From contig NZ_JATAAF010000002.1 in the NCBI RefSeq assembly GCF_030341905.1, positions 124,001 through 188,000 of the forward strand: a stretch of 64,000 nucleotides of DNA, written 5' to 3'. How positions within the stretch are numbered: position 1 is the stretch's first letter; each line of letters starts with the position of its first letter. Made by a program: the position numbers and the translations under genes. Below are positions 27,219-36,263 of the stretch, piece by piece. This DNA is from Porticoccus sp. W117 (GTDB lineage Bacteria; Pseudomonadota; Gammaproteobacteria; Pseudomonadales; Porticoccaceae). The notes below the pieces were generated by a model. That model was given only the letters and a program-made list of their open reading frames with translations, was not told where the DNA came from and did no database searches.

Positions 27219-28610
27219 ATGAGTACCAATGCCATTGCTCAGCTGTTTCGCGGTGACTGTGAACTCGGCTCCAAAGTGGTTGTAAAAGGCTGGGTGCGCA
27301 CCCGGCGCACCTCAAAAGCAGGTATTTCCTTTGTGGCGGTGCATGACGGCAGTTGCTTTGACCCCATTCAGGCGGTGGTGCCAGAGAGCTTGGCCAATTA
27401 TGAAGAAGTGACCCGTCTGGGGGCCGGTTGTTCGGTGATTATCAGCGGGACTCTGGTGGAATCCGAAGGCAAGGGTCAGTCCGTGGAAATTCAGGCGGAA
27501 TCTGTAGAGGTGGTCGGCTGGGTAGATGATCCAGAGGCGTATCCCATTGCCAAGAAGCGCCACACCTTTGAATACCTGCGCACCCAGGCCCATCTGCGCC
27601 CGCGTACCAATGCCTTTGGCGCTATCACCCGGTTGCGCAATACCGTAGCCAACAGTATTCACAACTATTTTTACAACAACGGTTTCAATTGGGTGAATAC
27701 GCCGCTGATCACCAGCAGCGATTGCGAGGGGGCAGGGGAGTTGTTCCGTGTGTCCACTCTCGATATGGCCAACCTGCCACGCACAGATAAAGGCGATGTG
27801 GATTACAGCCAGGACTTTTTTGGCAGTGAAAGTTTCCTCACTGTATCTGGTCAGCTCAATGTGGAATCTTACTGCCTGGCCATGAGCAAGGTGTACACCT
27901 TTGGGCCCACCTTCCGGGCGGAGAATTCCAATACCTCCCGCCATCTGGCGGAGTTCTGGATGGTGGAGCCGGAAATTGCCTTTGCGGATTTGGAAGATGA
28001 TGCAGCGCTGGCGGAAGATTTCCTCAAACAGGTGTTCCAACAGGTACTGGAACAGCGTGAAGATGATATGGCGTTCTTCGCCCAGCGGGTGGACAAGGAA
28101 GCCATCAATCGTTTGCAAAACGTGATTGATTCCAAGTTCGTTCACATGGATTACACGGACGCCATTGAAACTCTGCAAAAGTCTGGCAAAAAATTTGAAT
28201 TCCCAGTGGAGTGGGGTGTGGATATGGCGTCGGAGCACGAGCGCTTTTTATGCGAGGAATACGCCAAAGGCCCGGTGGTGGTGAAGAATTACCCGACAGA
28301 CATCAAAGCGTTTTATATGCGCCTCAATGACGACAATAAAACCGTGGCCGCCATGGATGTATTGGTGCCGGGGGTGGGCGAGCTGATTGGCGGCAGCCAG
28401 CGGGAAGATCGCCTCGATGTGTTGGACAGCCGTATGGATGCAGAAATGCGCGAACACCTGTGGTGGTACCGGGACTTGCGCCGCTACGGTACCGTGCCTC
28501 ACGCCGGTTTTGGTTTGGGCTTTGAACGGCTGATTAACTACATCAGCGGTATGGAAAATATCCGCGATGCGATTCCATTTCCGCGTACGCCGGGGTCTGC
28601 ACCTTTTTAA
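27219..28610 (+). CDS. asnS: asparagine-tRNA ligase
   Basis: A 463-residue class IIb aminoacyl-tRNA synthetase. It has an N-terminal OB-fold anticodon domain (about 1-110, [15 protein letters not shown]), motif 2 around [20 protein letters not shown], and motif 3 [12 protein letters not shown] near the C-terminus. It charges tRNA-Asn with asparagine. A ribosome binding site AGAAGGA precedes ATG 27219. A perfect 31-bp inverted repeat follows the stop. Confidence 0.97.
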   Translation: MSTNAIAQLFRGDCELGSKVVVKGWVRTRRTSKAGISFVAVHDGSCFDPIQAVVPESLANYEEVTRLGAGCSVIISGTLVESEGKGQSVEIQAESVEVVGWVDDPEAYPIAKKRHTFEYLRTQAHLRPRTNAFGAITRLRNTVANSIHNYFYNNGFNWVNTPLITSSDCEGAGELFRVSTLDMANLPRTDKGDVDYSQDFFGSESFLTVSGQLNVESYCLAMSKVYTFGPTFRAENSNTSRHLAEFWMVEPEIAFADLEDDAALAEDFLKQVFQQVLEQREDDMAFFAQRVDKEAINRLQNVIDSKFVHMDYTDAIETLQKSGKKFEFPVEWGVDMASEHERFLCEEYAKGPVVVKNYPTDIKAFYMRLNDDNKTVAAMDVLVPGVGELIGGSQREDRLDVLDSRMDAEMREHLWWYRDLRRYGTVPHAGFGLGFERLINYISGMENIRDAIPFPRTPGSAPF

Positions 28611-28622
28611 ACTCCGTTTCCT

Positions 28623-28701
28623 GTAGGGTGGATTAGCGTTAGCGTAATCCACCAGAGCCAACTGCCTTGCGGTGGATTACGCTAACGCTAATCCACCCTA
28701 C
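28623..28701. terminator. perfect 31-bp inverted repeat between convergent asnS and greB
   Basis: The left arm 28623-28653 begins GTAGGGTGGATTAGCG and ends GTAATCCACC. The right arm 28671-28701 is its exact reverse complement. The loop is 17 nt. The arms contain a smaller palindrome (GCGTTAGCG/TAATCC). There is no T-tract, but a stem this long between two stop codons probably halts transcription or protects both 3' ends. The GTAGGGTGGATTA phrase is a widely dispersed intergenic repeat in gammaproteobacteria. Confidence 0.8.
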
Positions 28702-28704
28702 GGG

Positions 28705-29208
28705 TTAATTCGATTCATATTCGATCTCCACAATAACCAGCTCGTCCTGTCCCGAAGGGGTGATTACAGAAACTTCATCATCCAACTCTTTCCCCAACAG
28801 CGCCTTCGCCATGGGTGAATCCACACTGATGTAATTTTTTGCCGGATCCAGTTCGTCGGCGCCAACTATGCGGTAGCGGTGCTCGTCACCAGCACTGTTT
28901 TCCACGGTAACCCAGGCACCGAAAAACACCTTGTCGCGATTGTCGGGAATGCGATCTACCACTGTGAGGTTTTCCAGACGCTTGCTCAGGTAGCGCACTC
29001 GGCGGTCAATTTCCCGCAGGCGTTTTTTGCCGTAGATGTAGTCGCCATTTTCCGAACGATCACCATTTTTGGCGGCTTCCTGCACCGCGGCCGTTACCTG
29101 GGGGCGCTCCACTTTCCACAGCTGTTTGAGTTCTGCTTCCAAGCGAGCGGCACCGGCGGCGGTGATGTATGGAGAGCTTCTAGGTTGCGGCGGACGATAG
29201 CGGCCCAT
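28705..29208 (-). CDS. greB: transcript cleavage factor GreB
   Basis: A 167-residue factor that rescues backtracked RNA polymerase. The N-terminal coiled coil carries the acidic tip DRSENGDYIYGKK, and the C-terminal FKBP-like domain includes YISVDSPMAKALLGK. The KKRLREIDRRVRYLSKRL stretch marks GreB rather than GreA. It starts 2 nt after the upstream peptidase gene's stop and so is the last gene of a three-gene run. Confidence 0.96.
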   Translation of the reverse strand: MGRYRPPQPRSSPYITAAGAARLEAELKQLWKVERPQVTAAVQEAAKNGDRSENGDYIYGKKRLREIDRRVRYLSKRLENLTVVDRIPDNRDKVFFGAWVTVENSAGDEHRYRIVGADELDPAKNYISVDSPMAKALLGKELDDEVSVITPSGQDELVIVEIEYESN

Positions 29209-29210
29209 AG

Positions 29211-31154
29211 TCAGTCCATATTGTTGATGCGGACTGGTTCCACCGGTTCTGCCAGCTCGAAGTCGAAAACTCTGCTGTAAAAATAGAGTTCGGCCTCATA
29301 GGCACGAATAATATTTTCCGCTTTGCGGAAGCCGTGGCCTTCGCCCATAAAGGGTACGTAGGCGTTGGCAATTTTTTTCTGGTTGAGCGCTGCGGTCATC
29401 GCCTCTGCCTGATTGGGAGGTACCACTTTGTCGTCCAGGCCCTGGAGAAAAATCACCGGGCTGTCTAGCTGCTCGATATGGTGGATGGGAGAGCGCTCTT
29501 GGTATATCGCTTTGCTCTCCGGGTAGGGGCCTACCAGGCTGTCCATATAGCGGGCTTCAAACTTATGGGTATCCCCGGCCAGCATTTCCAGATCGCCGAT
29601 ACCGTACAGGCTGGCCCCGGCTTTAAAGGTGTTGTGGAAGGTCAGTGCCGCCAGCACGGTGTAGCCGCCAGCGCTGCCGCCGCGAATGGCCATGCGCTGT
29701 GGATCGGCCAATTGTTTTTCAGCCAGATGGTTTGCACCGGCCACCACATCATCCACATCACACAACCCCCAGTTGCCTTTCAGAGCGTCCCGGTAGCGGC
29801 GGCCAAAGCCGGTGCTGCCGTGGTAGTTCACGTCCAGTACAGCAAACCCGCGGCTGGCCCAGAATTGTGCTTTCAGATTGAGGCTGGTGCCGGAAGCCGC
29901 TGTGGGGCCACCGTGGCACATCACCATTAACGGTGGCAATTCGCCTTGCGGTGCCTGGTAATCCTGATTTGTGGGTGGGTAGTAAATGGCTTGGGCGTAT
30001 CTATCGCTGGTGCCTTCTTTTTTAACGGAAGGATAACTGATGGCCTGTGGTTGGGATATAAAGCCATCGTCAAAAGGCAGCGGCTTGCCGCCGTAAACAG
30101 GGCTGATGTGGTTGTCTGTGAACTGAGCCAACTGTGGCGCGGTTGTAGCGGATGAAGCGATAAAGAAAGCATTGCCGCCCTGAGCGTGCAGCGCGGAAAT
30201 ATCGCTGTAATCGCTGGGGTGGTTGTGCAAATCGCCACTGTTCAAATCGATGGTAGCCAAATGCCAGCAGCTTTGTTGTGTGTAACAGCAAACAATCCTG
30301 TTGGCATCCAGAAAACCGTAGGTAGACATACCAAACACCCACTGGGGCGTGGCGAATTCGACGTCCATAGGGCATATGTTGGTTGCCTGCAGGTCGTCTC
30401 CCAGCCGGTAAATATTCCACCAATTGCTGCGATCAGAAACAAAGTAGAGTTTGCCGTCCGGCGACCACTGGGGCTGGAAGATCGATTCGTTAGGGCCGCC
30501 AGCCACTTTGTGGGCATTGTGCGGTCTGCCGTTGGCAAAGTCCGCTAACCACAGCTCGGTGCCATCCCAGGGCATTTGTGGGTGGTGCCAGCACAGCCAG
30601 CTGATTTTTGTGCCGTTCGGGCTGATGCGGGGGTTGCTGTAAAAGTCTGCACCGCTGGCGATGGTGGTCAGTTGCTGAGAGCCATCCAGAGGCACCGCTA
30701 CCAGGGTGTTTTCGGGCTCATGGCCGCTGCCGTGTTTTTCGCACACGCAAATCAGTTGCTGGTTGGTGACGTCGATACAGAAATCTGCGTAGCGCAGCGA
30801 GTCGTCTTCCGGTGTCAGTGGTTCGGGTAGCGCGCCTTCGTTATTCACTGGCAGGTGGTAGATGCGCTGGTCGGCATCCAGACAAAAATAGAGCACGTCA
30901 TCCGCCACCAGATAGGGGGCTCCACCGTATTCGTGCACTTTGCTGCGGGCGCCCAAGGGGGCTGGAAGTACATCGCTAACGGTGCCGTCGGCACTGCGCC
31001 GCATCACCACATTGCGGCCACTCTCCCAGGGGCGGGACTCCAACCAGTAGAGATTGCCGTTGTCCCAGTGGGGCTGATCCAGGCCGGGGGCGGCTTTGGT
31101 AATCAGCTGCGGGGTGATTGGGGATTTCCAGGAACCGTAAGAGGCCGTTTTCAT
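29211..31154 (-). CDS. S9-family prolyl-oligopeptidase-like peptidase
   Basis: A 647-residue serine peptidase. The N-terminal beta-propeller (about 1-380) is made of WD40-like blades (SPDGKLYFVSDRSNWWNIY). The C-terminal alpha/beta-hydrolase has the nucleophile in GGSAGGY, Asp in QGLDDKVVPP and His in GEGHGF. It would cleave short peptides, probably dipeptides or proline-containing ones. There is no signal peptide, so it is cytoplasmic. Its start overlaps the stop of the M20 hydrolase (TAATG), so the two are coupled and may degrade imported peptides in sequence. Confidence 0.93.
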   Translation of the reverse strand: MKTASYGSWKSPITPQLITKAAPGLDQPHWDNGNLYWLESRPWESGRNVVMRRSADGTVSDVLPAPLGARSKVHEYGGAPYLVADDVLYFCLDADQRIYHLPVNNEGALPEPLTPEDDSLRYADFCIDVTNQQLICVCEKHGSGHEPENTLVAVPLDGSQQLTTIASGADFYSNPRISPNGTKISWLCWHHPQMPWDGTELWLADFANGRPHNAHKVAGGPNESIFQPQWSPDGKLYFVSDRSNWWNIYRLGDDLQATNICPMDVEFATPQWVFGMSTYGFLDANRIVCCYTQQSCWHLATIDLNSGDLHNHPSDYSDISALHAQGGNAFFIASSATTAPQLAQFTDNHISPVYGGKPLPFDDGFISQPQAISYPSVKKEGTSDRYAQAIYYPPTNQDYQAPQGELPPLMVMCHGGPTAASGTSLNLKAQFWASRGFAVLDVNYHGSTGFGRRYRDALKGNWGLCDVDDVVAGANHLAEKQLADPQRMAIRGGSAGGYTVLAALTFHNTFKAGASLYGIGDLEMLAGDTHKFEARYMDSLVGPYPESKAIYQERSPIHHIEQLDSPVIFLQGLDDKVVPPNQAEAMTAALNQKKIANAYVPFMGEGHGFRKAENIIRAYEAELYFYSRVFDFELAEPVEPVRINNMD

Positions 31155-32461
31155 TATTTCTTTTCCATCAATTCCTTGACCAGAGCGGTCATGGCACTAA
31201 CACCGGTTTTCAGGGTGGGTTCTGGCTCCGGGGCAAAAAAGGGTGAATGCAGGGAGGGCAGTGATTCGCCTTTCTTTGTGGCCTCTGCGTACAGCGCCGG
31301 GTTGACCGCACCCAGCCAGAACATATGGGTTGGAATGCGTTCTTTGGTGCGGCCGTAGCGGGCAAAGTCTTCGGCGGCCATTACCGGGGGTATTTCCAGT
31401 ACGTTGTCTTTGCTCAAGATGTTGTTGAGGACAGGTATCAAACGTTCGGTAAGTGCCGGGGTGTTGTACACGGCGGGTGTGTAGTTGGCTCGAAAAGTGA
31501 TTTCAGGCATGAGTTCATCGGGCAGGCCATAGCTTTTCGCTTGGCCAATGGCAATGCGACTGATGGCGTCGGTTAATTGCTTGTGAACGTCGTCCCGATA
31601 GGAGCGAATAGTTAATTGCAAATCCACATAATCGGGAATGATATTGCCTTTGGTGCCGCCGTGGATAGAACCCACGGAGATCACCCCAGGGTCAAGCGGG
31701 GAGATCTCTCGTGAGACGATGGTTTGCAGCCCGGTAATGATTTGTGCGGTCAGTACCACCGGGTCTTTGGTTTTTTGGGGAATGGCGCCATGGCCACCAA
31801 TGCCTTTTACTCGAATGGTTGCAGTTTGCGCATTGGCCATGCCGTATTCCGGGGTGTAGCCAATTTTGCCCGCTGGCAGGGTGGCGTCGGCGTGCATCAT
31901 CAGGTTGTAGTCGGGCACCGGAAAGCGTTCAAAAAGGCCTTCTTCCAACATTGCTCTGGCACCGGCACCGCGTTCTTCCGCAGGCTGGCCAATCATCATC
32001 AGGGTGCCGCTCCAGCTGTCTTTATCTTTCACCAACTGGCGGGCGGTGCCCACTAAAACTGTCATATGCACATCGTGGCCGCAGGCGTGCATGACGTGTA
32101 CGGTTTTGCCGTTTTCGTCAGTAACCGTTTTGGTGCTGGCGTAGGGTTTGCCAGTTTGTTCTTTGACGGGCAGGGCGTCCATATCCGCGCGTACCATCAC
32201 TGTGGGGCCATCGCCGTTGTGTAGCAGGGCAACCAGCCCGTGGCCGCCCACACCGGGGGTGACTTTAAATCCCAGTTGGCGCAATTCATCGGTCAACAGC
32301 GCGGCGCTCTGTTGTTCCTGGAAGGATAGTTCCGGGTTCTGGTGCAGGTGCTTGTAGAGGGACACCAGATCGCGTTGTTCGCCTGCATATGCCTGACAGG
32401 CGAGAGCAGGAAATAGCAGTGACAGCAGCAGTTTTACGAAAGTCTTATTTGGAGTGTTCAT
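31154..32461 (-). CDS. secreted M20-family amidohydrolase
   Basis: A 435-residue metallo-hydrolase of the hippurate hydrolase/IAA-amino-acid hydrolase type. ATG 32461 gives a signal peptide (FVKLLLSLLFPALACQAYA). Metal ligands are visible in HACGHDVHMT and in the Glu pair of EERGAGA; the lid/dimer domain is about 200-310. It removes acyl or amino groups from N-acyl amino acids or small peptides, probably in the periplasm. It starts 4 nt after the upstream SUI1 gene. Confidence 0.92.
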   Translation of the reverse strand: MNTPNKTFVKLLLSLLFPALACQAYAGEQRDLVSLYKHLHQNPELSFQEQQSAALLTDELRQLGFKVTPGVGGHGLVALLHNGDGPTVMVRADMDALPVKEQTGKPYASTKTVTDENGKTVHVMHACGHDVHMTVLVGTARQLVKDKDSWSGTLMMIGQPAEERGAGARAMLEEGLFERFPVPDYNLMMHADATLPAGKIGYTPEYGMANAQTATIRVKGIGGHGAIPQKTKDPVVLTAQIITGLQTIVSREISPLDPGVISVGSIHGGTKGNIIPDYVDLQLTIRSYRDDVHKQLTDAISRIAIGQAKSYGLPDELMPEITFRANYTPAVYNTPALTERLIPVLNNILSKDNVLEIPPVMAAEDFARYGRTKERIPTHMFWLGAVNPALYAEATKKGESLPSLHSPFFAPEPEPTLKTGVSAMTALVKELMEKK

Positions 32462-32465
32462 GGTT

Positions 32466-32789
32466 TTAACCTCCGGCGAGTTTGACGGTATGGCCCTGTT
32501 TTTCCAGTTCGGTTTTAATTTTTTCTCTGGCGTCGCCCTGGATTTCGATAACGCCATCTTTAACCGCGCCGCCGGTTCCACACAATTGCTTCAGTCGCTT
32601 CGCCAGTTTTTTGAGCTCGGCATCCGGTAAATCGAGACCGGTGATCAGACTGACCCCTTTGCCTTTGCGGCCTTTGGTTTCCCGGTGTATACGCACTATG
32701 CCATCGCCACTGTGGCGTTCGGCAGAGGGTTCTTTTTGTTGAATACGCCCACCATCGGTGGAGTAAACCAGGCGGCTGTTTTTGCTCAT
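32466..32789 (-). CDS. yciH: SUI1/YciH-family translation factor
   Basis: A 107-residue homologue of eukaryotic eIF1. The core reads GKGVSLITGLDLPD, LKQLCGTGGAVKDGVIEIQGD and HTVKLAGG. It binds the small ribosomal subunit and influences start-codon choice. It is first in a same-strand run with the M20 and S9 hydrolases and greB. Confidence 0.93.
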   Translation of the reverse strand: MSKNSRLVYSTDGGRIQQKEPSAERHSGDGIVRIHRETKGRKGKGVSLITGLDLPDAELKKLAKRLKQLCGTGGAVKDGVIEIQGDAREKIKTELEKQGHTVKLAGG

Positions 32790-32883
32790 TGTTGTGTCCT
32801 TGAAGTGAAGCCGGATTGTAGCTTATCCAATAGGTGTACTCACGGTGCTACAATCGATTCAATACGCCTTGGATATAACGATT

Positions 32884-33690
32884 ATGCCTGATACCACTCT
32901 GCGCCAGCGATTAAATACCGTTATTTTCGGCACTGCCACGCCAGCGGGGCGACGCTTTGATCTGGTGCTGATCTGGCTGATCAGTATCAGCGTGGTGGCG
33001 GTGATGTTAGATACGGTAACCGTTGTGGGGGATCGCTATGGCTCTGAGCTGCGTACCATCGAATGGTGTTTTACGGCGCTCTTCACTCTGGAGTATCTGG
33101 TTCGGATTTACTGTTCGCCTCGGCCCCTGAAATACATATTCAGTTTTTATGGGCTGGTGGATTTGCTGTCTATTGTGCCCACTTATTTGGGGCTGTTCTT
33201 CGACGGTGCCAACTACATTCTGGTCATTCGTCTGCTGCGAGTGTTGCGTATATTCCGGGTATTAAAACTGCTGCGTTACACCAGCGAAGCCAATGTGTTG
33301 ATGCGCTCGGTGTACCACTCGCGGCGCAAGATTTTTATCTTTTTTAGCGCTGTGTTGGTGGCCTGTACGGTGTTTGGTACCTTGATGTATTTGGTGGAAG
33401 GGGCCGATAACGGCTTTACCAGTATCCCCAAAAGTATTTACTGGACGATCGTTACCATCACTACCGTGGGCTACGGGGATATTGTGCCAGTGACCGCTTT
33501 TGGCAAGGTAATTGCCAGTATGGCTATGCTTACCGGCTATTCTATTATCGCTATTCCCACCGGTATTCTCACCGCTGAATTGGCCAATGAAATGCAACGA
33601 GAGCGTGTTGGCCGGGGTTGCCGCAATTGCGATAAAAGTGGCCACGACCGAGATGCGGTGCATTGCAAGTTTTGTGGGGCGAAGCTATAA
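32884..33690 (+). CDS. voltage-gated potassium channel with C-terminal zinc ribbon
   Basis: A 268-residue six-TM channel subunit. S4 has regularly spaced Arg (VIRLLRVLRIFRVLKLLR, 114-131). The filter is TVGYGD (194-199), so the channel is K+-selective. After S6 the tail is short and ends in CRNC...CKFC (Cys246, Cys249, Cys261, Cys264), a treble-clef or zinc-ribbon motif. Such a ribbon is known in some bacterial ion-transporter proteins and might tetramerise or sense redox/metal. Start ATG 32884 follows family length. Confidence 0.92.
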   Translation: MPDTTLRQRLNTVIFGTATPAGRRFDLVLIWLISISVVAVMLDTVTVVGDRYGSELRTIEWCFTALFTLEYLVRIYCSPRPLKYIFSFYGLVDLLSIVPTYLGLFFDGANYILVIRLLRVLRIFRVLKLLRYTSEANVLMRSVYHSRRKIFIFFSAVLVACTVFGTLMYLVEGADNGFTSIPKSIYWTIVTITTVGYGDIVPVTAFGKVIASMAMLTGYSIIAIPTGILTAELANEMQRERVGRGCRNCDKSGHDRDAVHCKFCGAKL

Positions 33691-33698
33691 CAATACGT

Positions 33699-33792
33699 CG
33701 TCATTGCGAGGCCGAAGGCCGCGGCAATCTCCATCACGTCACTGCTAAACTGGCCGAGATTGCCGCGTCGCCTGACGGCTCCTCGCAATGAC
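33699..33792. repeat. CGTCATTGCGAG-type hairpin element
   Basis: CGTCATTGCGAGG...GCGGCAATCTCC on the left and GAGATTGCCGCG...CTCGCAATGAC on the right form a long hairpin between the convergent channel and EAL genes. It starts 9 nt after the channel stop and ends 12 nt before the end of the EAL gene. It probably acts as a bidirectional stop. Confidence 0.75.
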
Positions 33793-33804
33793 AAAGGTTT
33801 TGAA

Positions 33805-34977
33805 TTACTGCTGATTTGGCTTATAACGCTTGTCAAACTCGCTAAGCGGGAGCGGCTGATCGTAGTAGTGGCCCTGCAGAATATCGCAGCCCATTTCTTT
33901 CAAGCGCACAGCAACTGCTTTGCTTTCCACGCCTTCGGCCACGACTTTAAGGGAAAAATTGTGGGCCAGTTCGATAACGGTTTTGGCAATAGATTGATCT
34001 TTGGGTGAACCGAGCATTTTCACCACAAAGTTCTTGTCGATTTTTAATTCATCGGCGGGCAAATCCCGGAAGTAGGCCAGTGAGCTGTAGCCAGTGCCAA
34101 AATCATCGATCGATACCCTGACACCGATTTTTCTCAGCTTCGCCAATTGCGCCAGCATCACTTGCTGATTGTCCGCCATGATGTTTTCAGTCACTTCCAG
34201 AGTCAGTCTTGAGGGCGTTACTGAAAATATATCGAGGGCATCCCGGACGACGGTCAGCACTTCATCATCCATCAGCAGTGACGGGGTGATATTGACGGAT
34301 ATACCCAACTCCGGTGACCACTGAGCCATGGTAGCGACGGCAGACTTAATGGCCCACCAGGTCATTGGGCGAATTACCTGGTGTCGTTCAGCGGCGTCGA
34401 TAAAGTGGCTTGGCTCCAGCACTTTACGGTTTTTGGTGTGCCAACGTACCAGCGCTTCAGCACCGACCAGGTTATTGTGGCGGGCGTGTACTTTGGGTTG
34501 GTAATAAAGCTGCAACTCGCCCAGTTCAACGGCAGCTTCCAGGTTGCTGATAAGCTGCACTTCGTCTTTCAAACGGCCCTGTTGCTCTGGGCTGTACAGC
34601 TGATAGAGCGTACTACTGCGTTTGGCGCTGCGCAGGGCGGCGCGGGCTTCCTGAATGGCAGTTTGGGTGTCGTCCTCCAGCAGGGTAAAGCCGGCGTGTA
34701 TGGGTATGGCCACCGGGTCGCCCAGCAGGTCGCAGGGTTCTTCAAACAGGCGCGCCAGTTTGGCGGTGGCCAGTTCGAGAGCGGCGGGCGTGTCCATGCC
34801 TTTGAAAATGACCAGAAAGCGCTGGTTTTTGAGGATGCGGGTTTTGTCGTCCGGGCGTGGCCATTCCTGCAGGCGGCTGAAAAAATCCTGGCGCAAGTAT
34901 TTGGCGCTTTCGCTACCCAAGGTATCCACCAAGTGTTCGTAGTCGGCGAGATCCACCAAGCCGAGATAGCTTGCCAT
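33805..34977 (-). CDS. EAL-domain protein with degenerate GGDEF-like N-terminus
   Basis: A soluble protein of about 390 residues. The first ~130 residues have a GGDEF-like fold without a GGDEF motif (LKNQRFLVIFKGMD in its place). The EAL domain (about 140-385) keeps EALVRW, VTENIM, IDDFGTGYSSL and LKIDKNF, so it may hydrolyse c-di-GMP. It lies 12 nt after an HD-GYP gene, pairing two c-di-GMP-linked proteins. ATG 34977 is preferred since AGGT lies about 10 nt upstream. Confidence 0.9.
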   Translation of the reverse strand: MASYLGLVDLADYEHLVDTLGSESAKYLRQDFFSRLQEWPRPDDKTRILKNQRFLVIFKGMDTPAALELATAKLARLFEEPCDLLGDPVAIPIHAGFTLLEDDTQTAIQEARAALRSAKRSSTLYQLYSPEQQGRLKDEVQLISNLEAAVELGELQLYYQPKVHARHNNLVGAEALVRWHTKNRKVLEPSHFIDAAERHQVIRPMTWWAIKSAVATMAQWSPELGISVNITPSLLMDDEVLTVVRDALDIFSVTPSRLTLEVTENIMADNQQVMLAQLAKLRKIGVRVSIDDFGTGYSSLAYFRDLPADELKIDKNFVVKMLGSPKDQSIAKTVIELAHNFSLKVVAEGVESKAVAVRLKEMGCDILQGHYYDQPLPLSEFDKRYKPNQQ

Positions 34978-34989
34978 CAGATACACCTG

Positions 34990-36174
34990 CTAGATAAAGA
35001 ATTCTTCACTGTTTACCCCAAAGGTGCCTGGTTGCAATTCACGTACAATCCAGCGGGCGTCGCCGCCTACCAGGCCGGATGCCGCCAGGTCCATTAGCTC
35101 CACTTGTGGGCGGCGCACTTTGTTGCTATCCAGCACCAGCACCACTTCCGGTTTCAAACGTCGGGTTTCGTTTTGTTTGACAACAATGCCCACTTCGCCG
35201 CTGTTAAGCTCAACCAGAGAGCCGGTGGGGAACAGGCCAATGGCCTGTACAAACTGTTCCACCAGGGATTCCTGAAACTTACTACCTTTGATATCCAGCA
35301 ACTCCTGCACCGCTTCGTAAGAGCTGCGTGACGGCGCGTAGGGGCGTGGGGTGATCATGGCGTCGTAAGTGTCCACCAGACCGGCAATACGTGCTAGCAG
35401 CGGTATGGATGCACCGTCTACACCGCGAGGGTAACCGGAACCGTCGTAGCGTTCGTGGTGGTTCTCGATCACGGCGAGAATTTCCATGTCCGCGTCGCCG
35501 GAGGCAGCCACCATTTTTGAGCCAATCAGTGGATGTTCCTTCAGGGAATTGCGCTGCTCGTCAGTAAGCGGGTCGGGCTTTTCCAGGTAATCGCCAGACA
35601 ACTTGGTCATGCCCACATCACACATCGCACAGCCGACAACCAGCTTTTCCAGTTCGCTGCGTTGCAGCCCCAGATGACGGCCGAGAATGGCACCCCACAC
35701 AGCCATGGAAATGCCGTGGTTGTAGCGGTAGTCGCTGGCTTCTTTCAGCCGCACCAGAGCGGCCACTGCTTCTTTGTTACGAAACACGCCGTCAATCAGT
35801 GGATTGACCGCTTTCTTCACTACAGTAATGTCGGTATGACGGCCTTTGGAGAGTGAGTCGAATACCCGGTCGAGAGATTCACTGGCGCTTTCAAAGGACA
35901 GTTTGGCCTGCTGGAAGTCTGCCTTTATACGCAGGCGGGGATCTTGTTTGGGCGTCTTGGGTGCAGTAGAAGTAAATGGCAGGAAAACCTTGGTACCTGA
36001 ATAGTCGATGTCCACATACACGTAGTCGACGTACTGGGATATGTAGTGCACCTCATCCTGATCGCGCACCACAAACCCCTGCAAGGCAAACGGGGTTTCC
36101 AGCCAGGGGCGATCCAGCTCAGCCACAAACATGCCCGGTTGCAGGTTGGCGACGGCGACTTTGGTGAGGCGCAT
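34990..36174 (-). CDS. HD-GYP domain protein with altered HD doublet
   Basis: A 394-residue protein. The N-terminal DUF3391 domain (about 1-120) is followed by an HD-GYP domain. His153, His214, His239-His240 and GYP (247-249) are present. The HD doublet, usually HD followed by IGK, is Cys185-Asp186 in CAMCDVGMTKL, and the Lys is Met. One metal ligand and the proton-donor Lys are therefore missing, so phosphodiesterase activity may be lost and the protein may act as a c-di-GMP sensor. It sits just before a catalytic-looking EAL gene on the same strand. Confidence 0.9.
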   Translation of the reverse strand: MRLTKVAVANLQPGMFVAELDRPWLETPFALQGFVVRDQDEVHYISQYVDYVYVDIDYSGTKVFLPFTSTAPKTPKQDPRLRIKADFQQAKLSFESASESLDRVFDSLSKGRHTDITVVKKAVNPLIDGVFRNKEAVAALVRLKEASDYRYNHGISMAVWGAILGRHLGLQRSELEKLVVGCAMCDVGMTKLSGDYLEKPDPLTDEQRNSLKEHPLIGSKMVAASGDADMEILAVIENHHERYDGSGYPRGVDGASIPLLARIAGLVDTYDAMITPRPYAPSRSSYEAVQELLDIKGSKFQESLVEQFVQAIGLFPTGSLVELNSGEVGIVVKQNETRRLKPEVVLVLDSNKVRRPQVELMDLAASGLVGGDARWIVRELQPGTFGVNSEEFFI

Positions 36175-36263
36175 TAGGTCATTCCATGTTGTTGATAGTG
36201 TTGAAGAATAGTGGCCATTGCAGACAGTGTCCACTGCTCAATTGAGAGTTTAACCAGTAGAGG

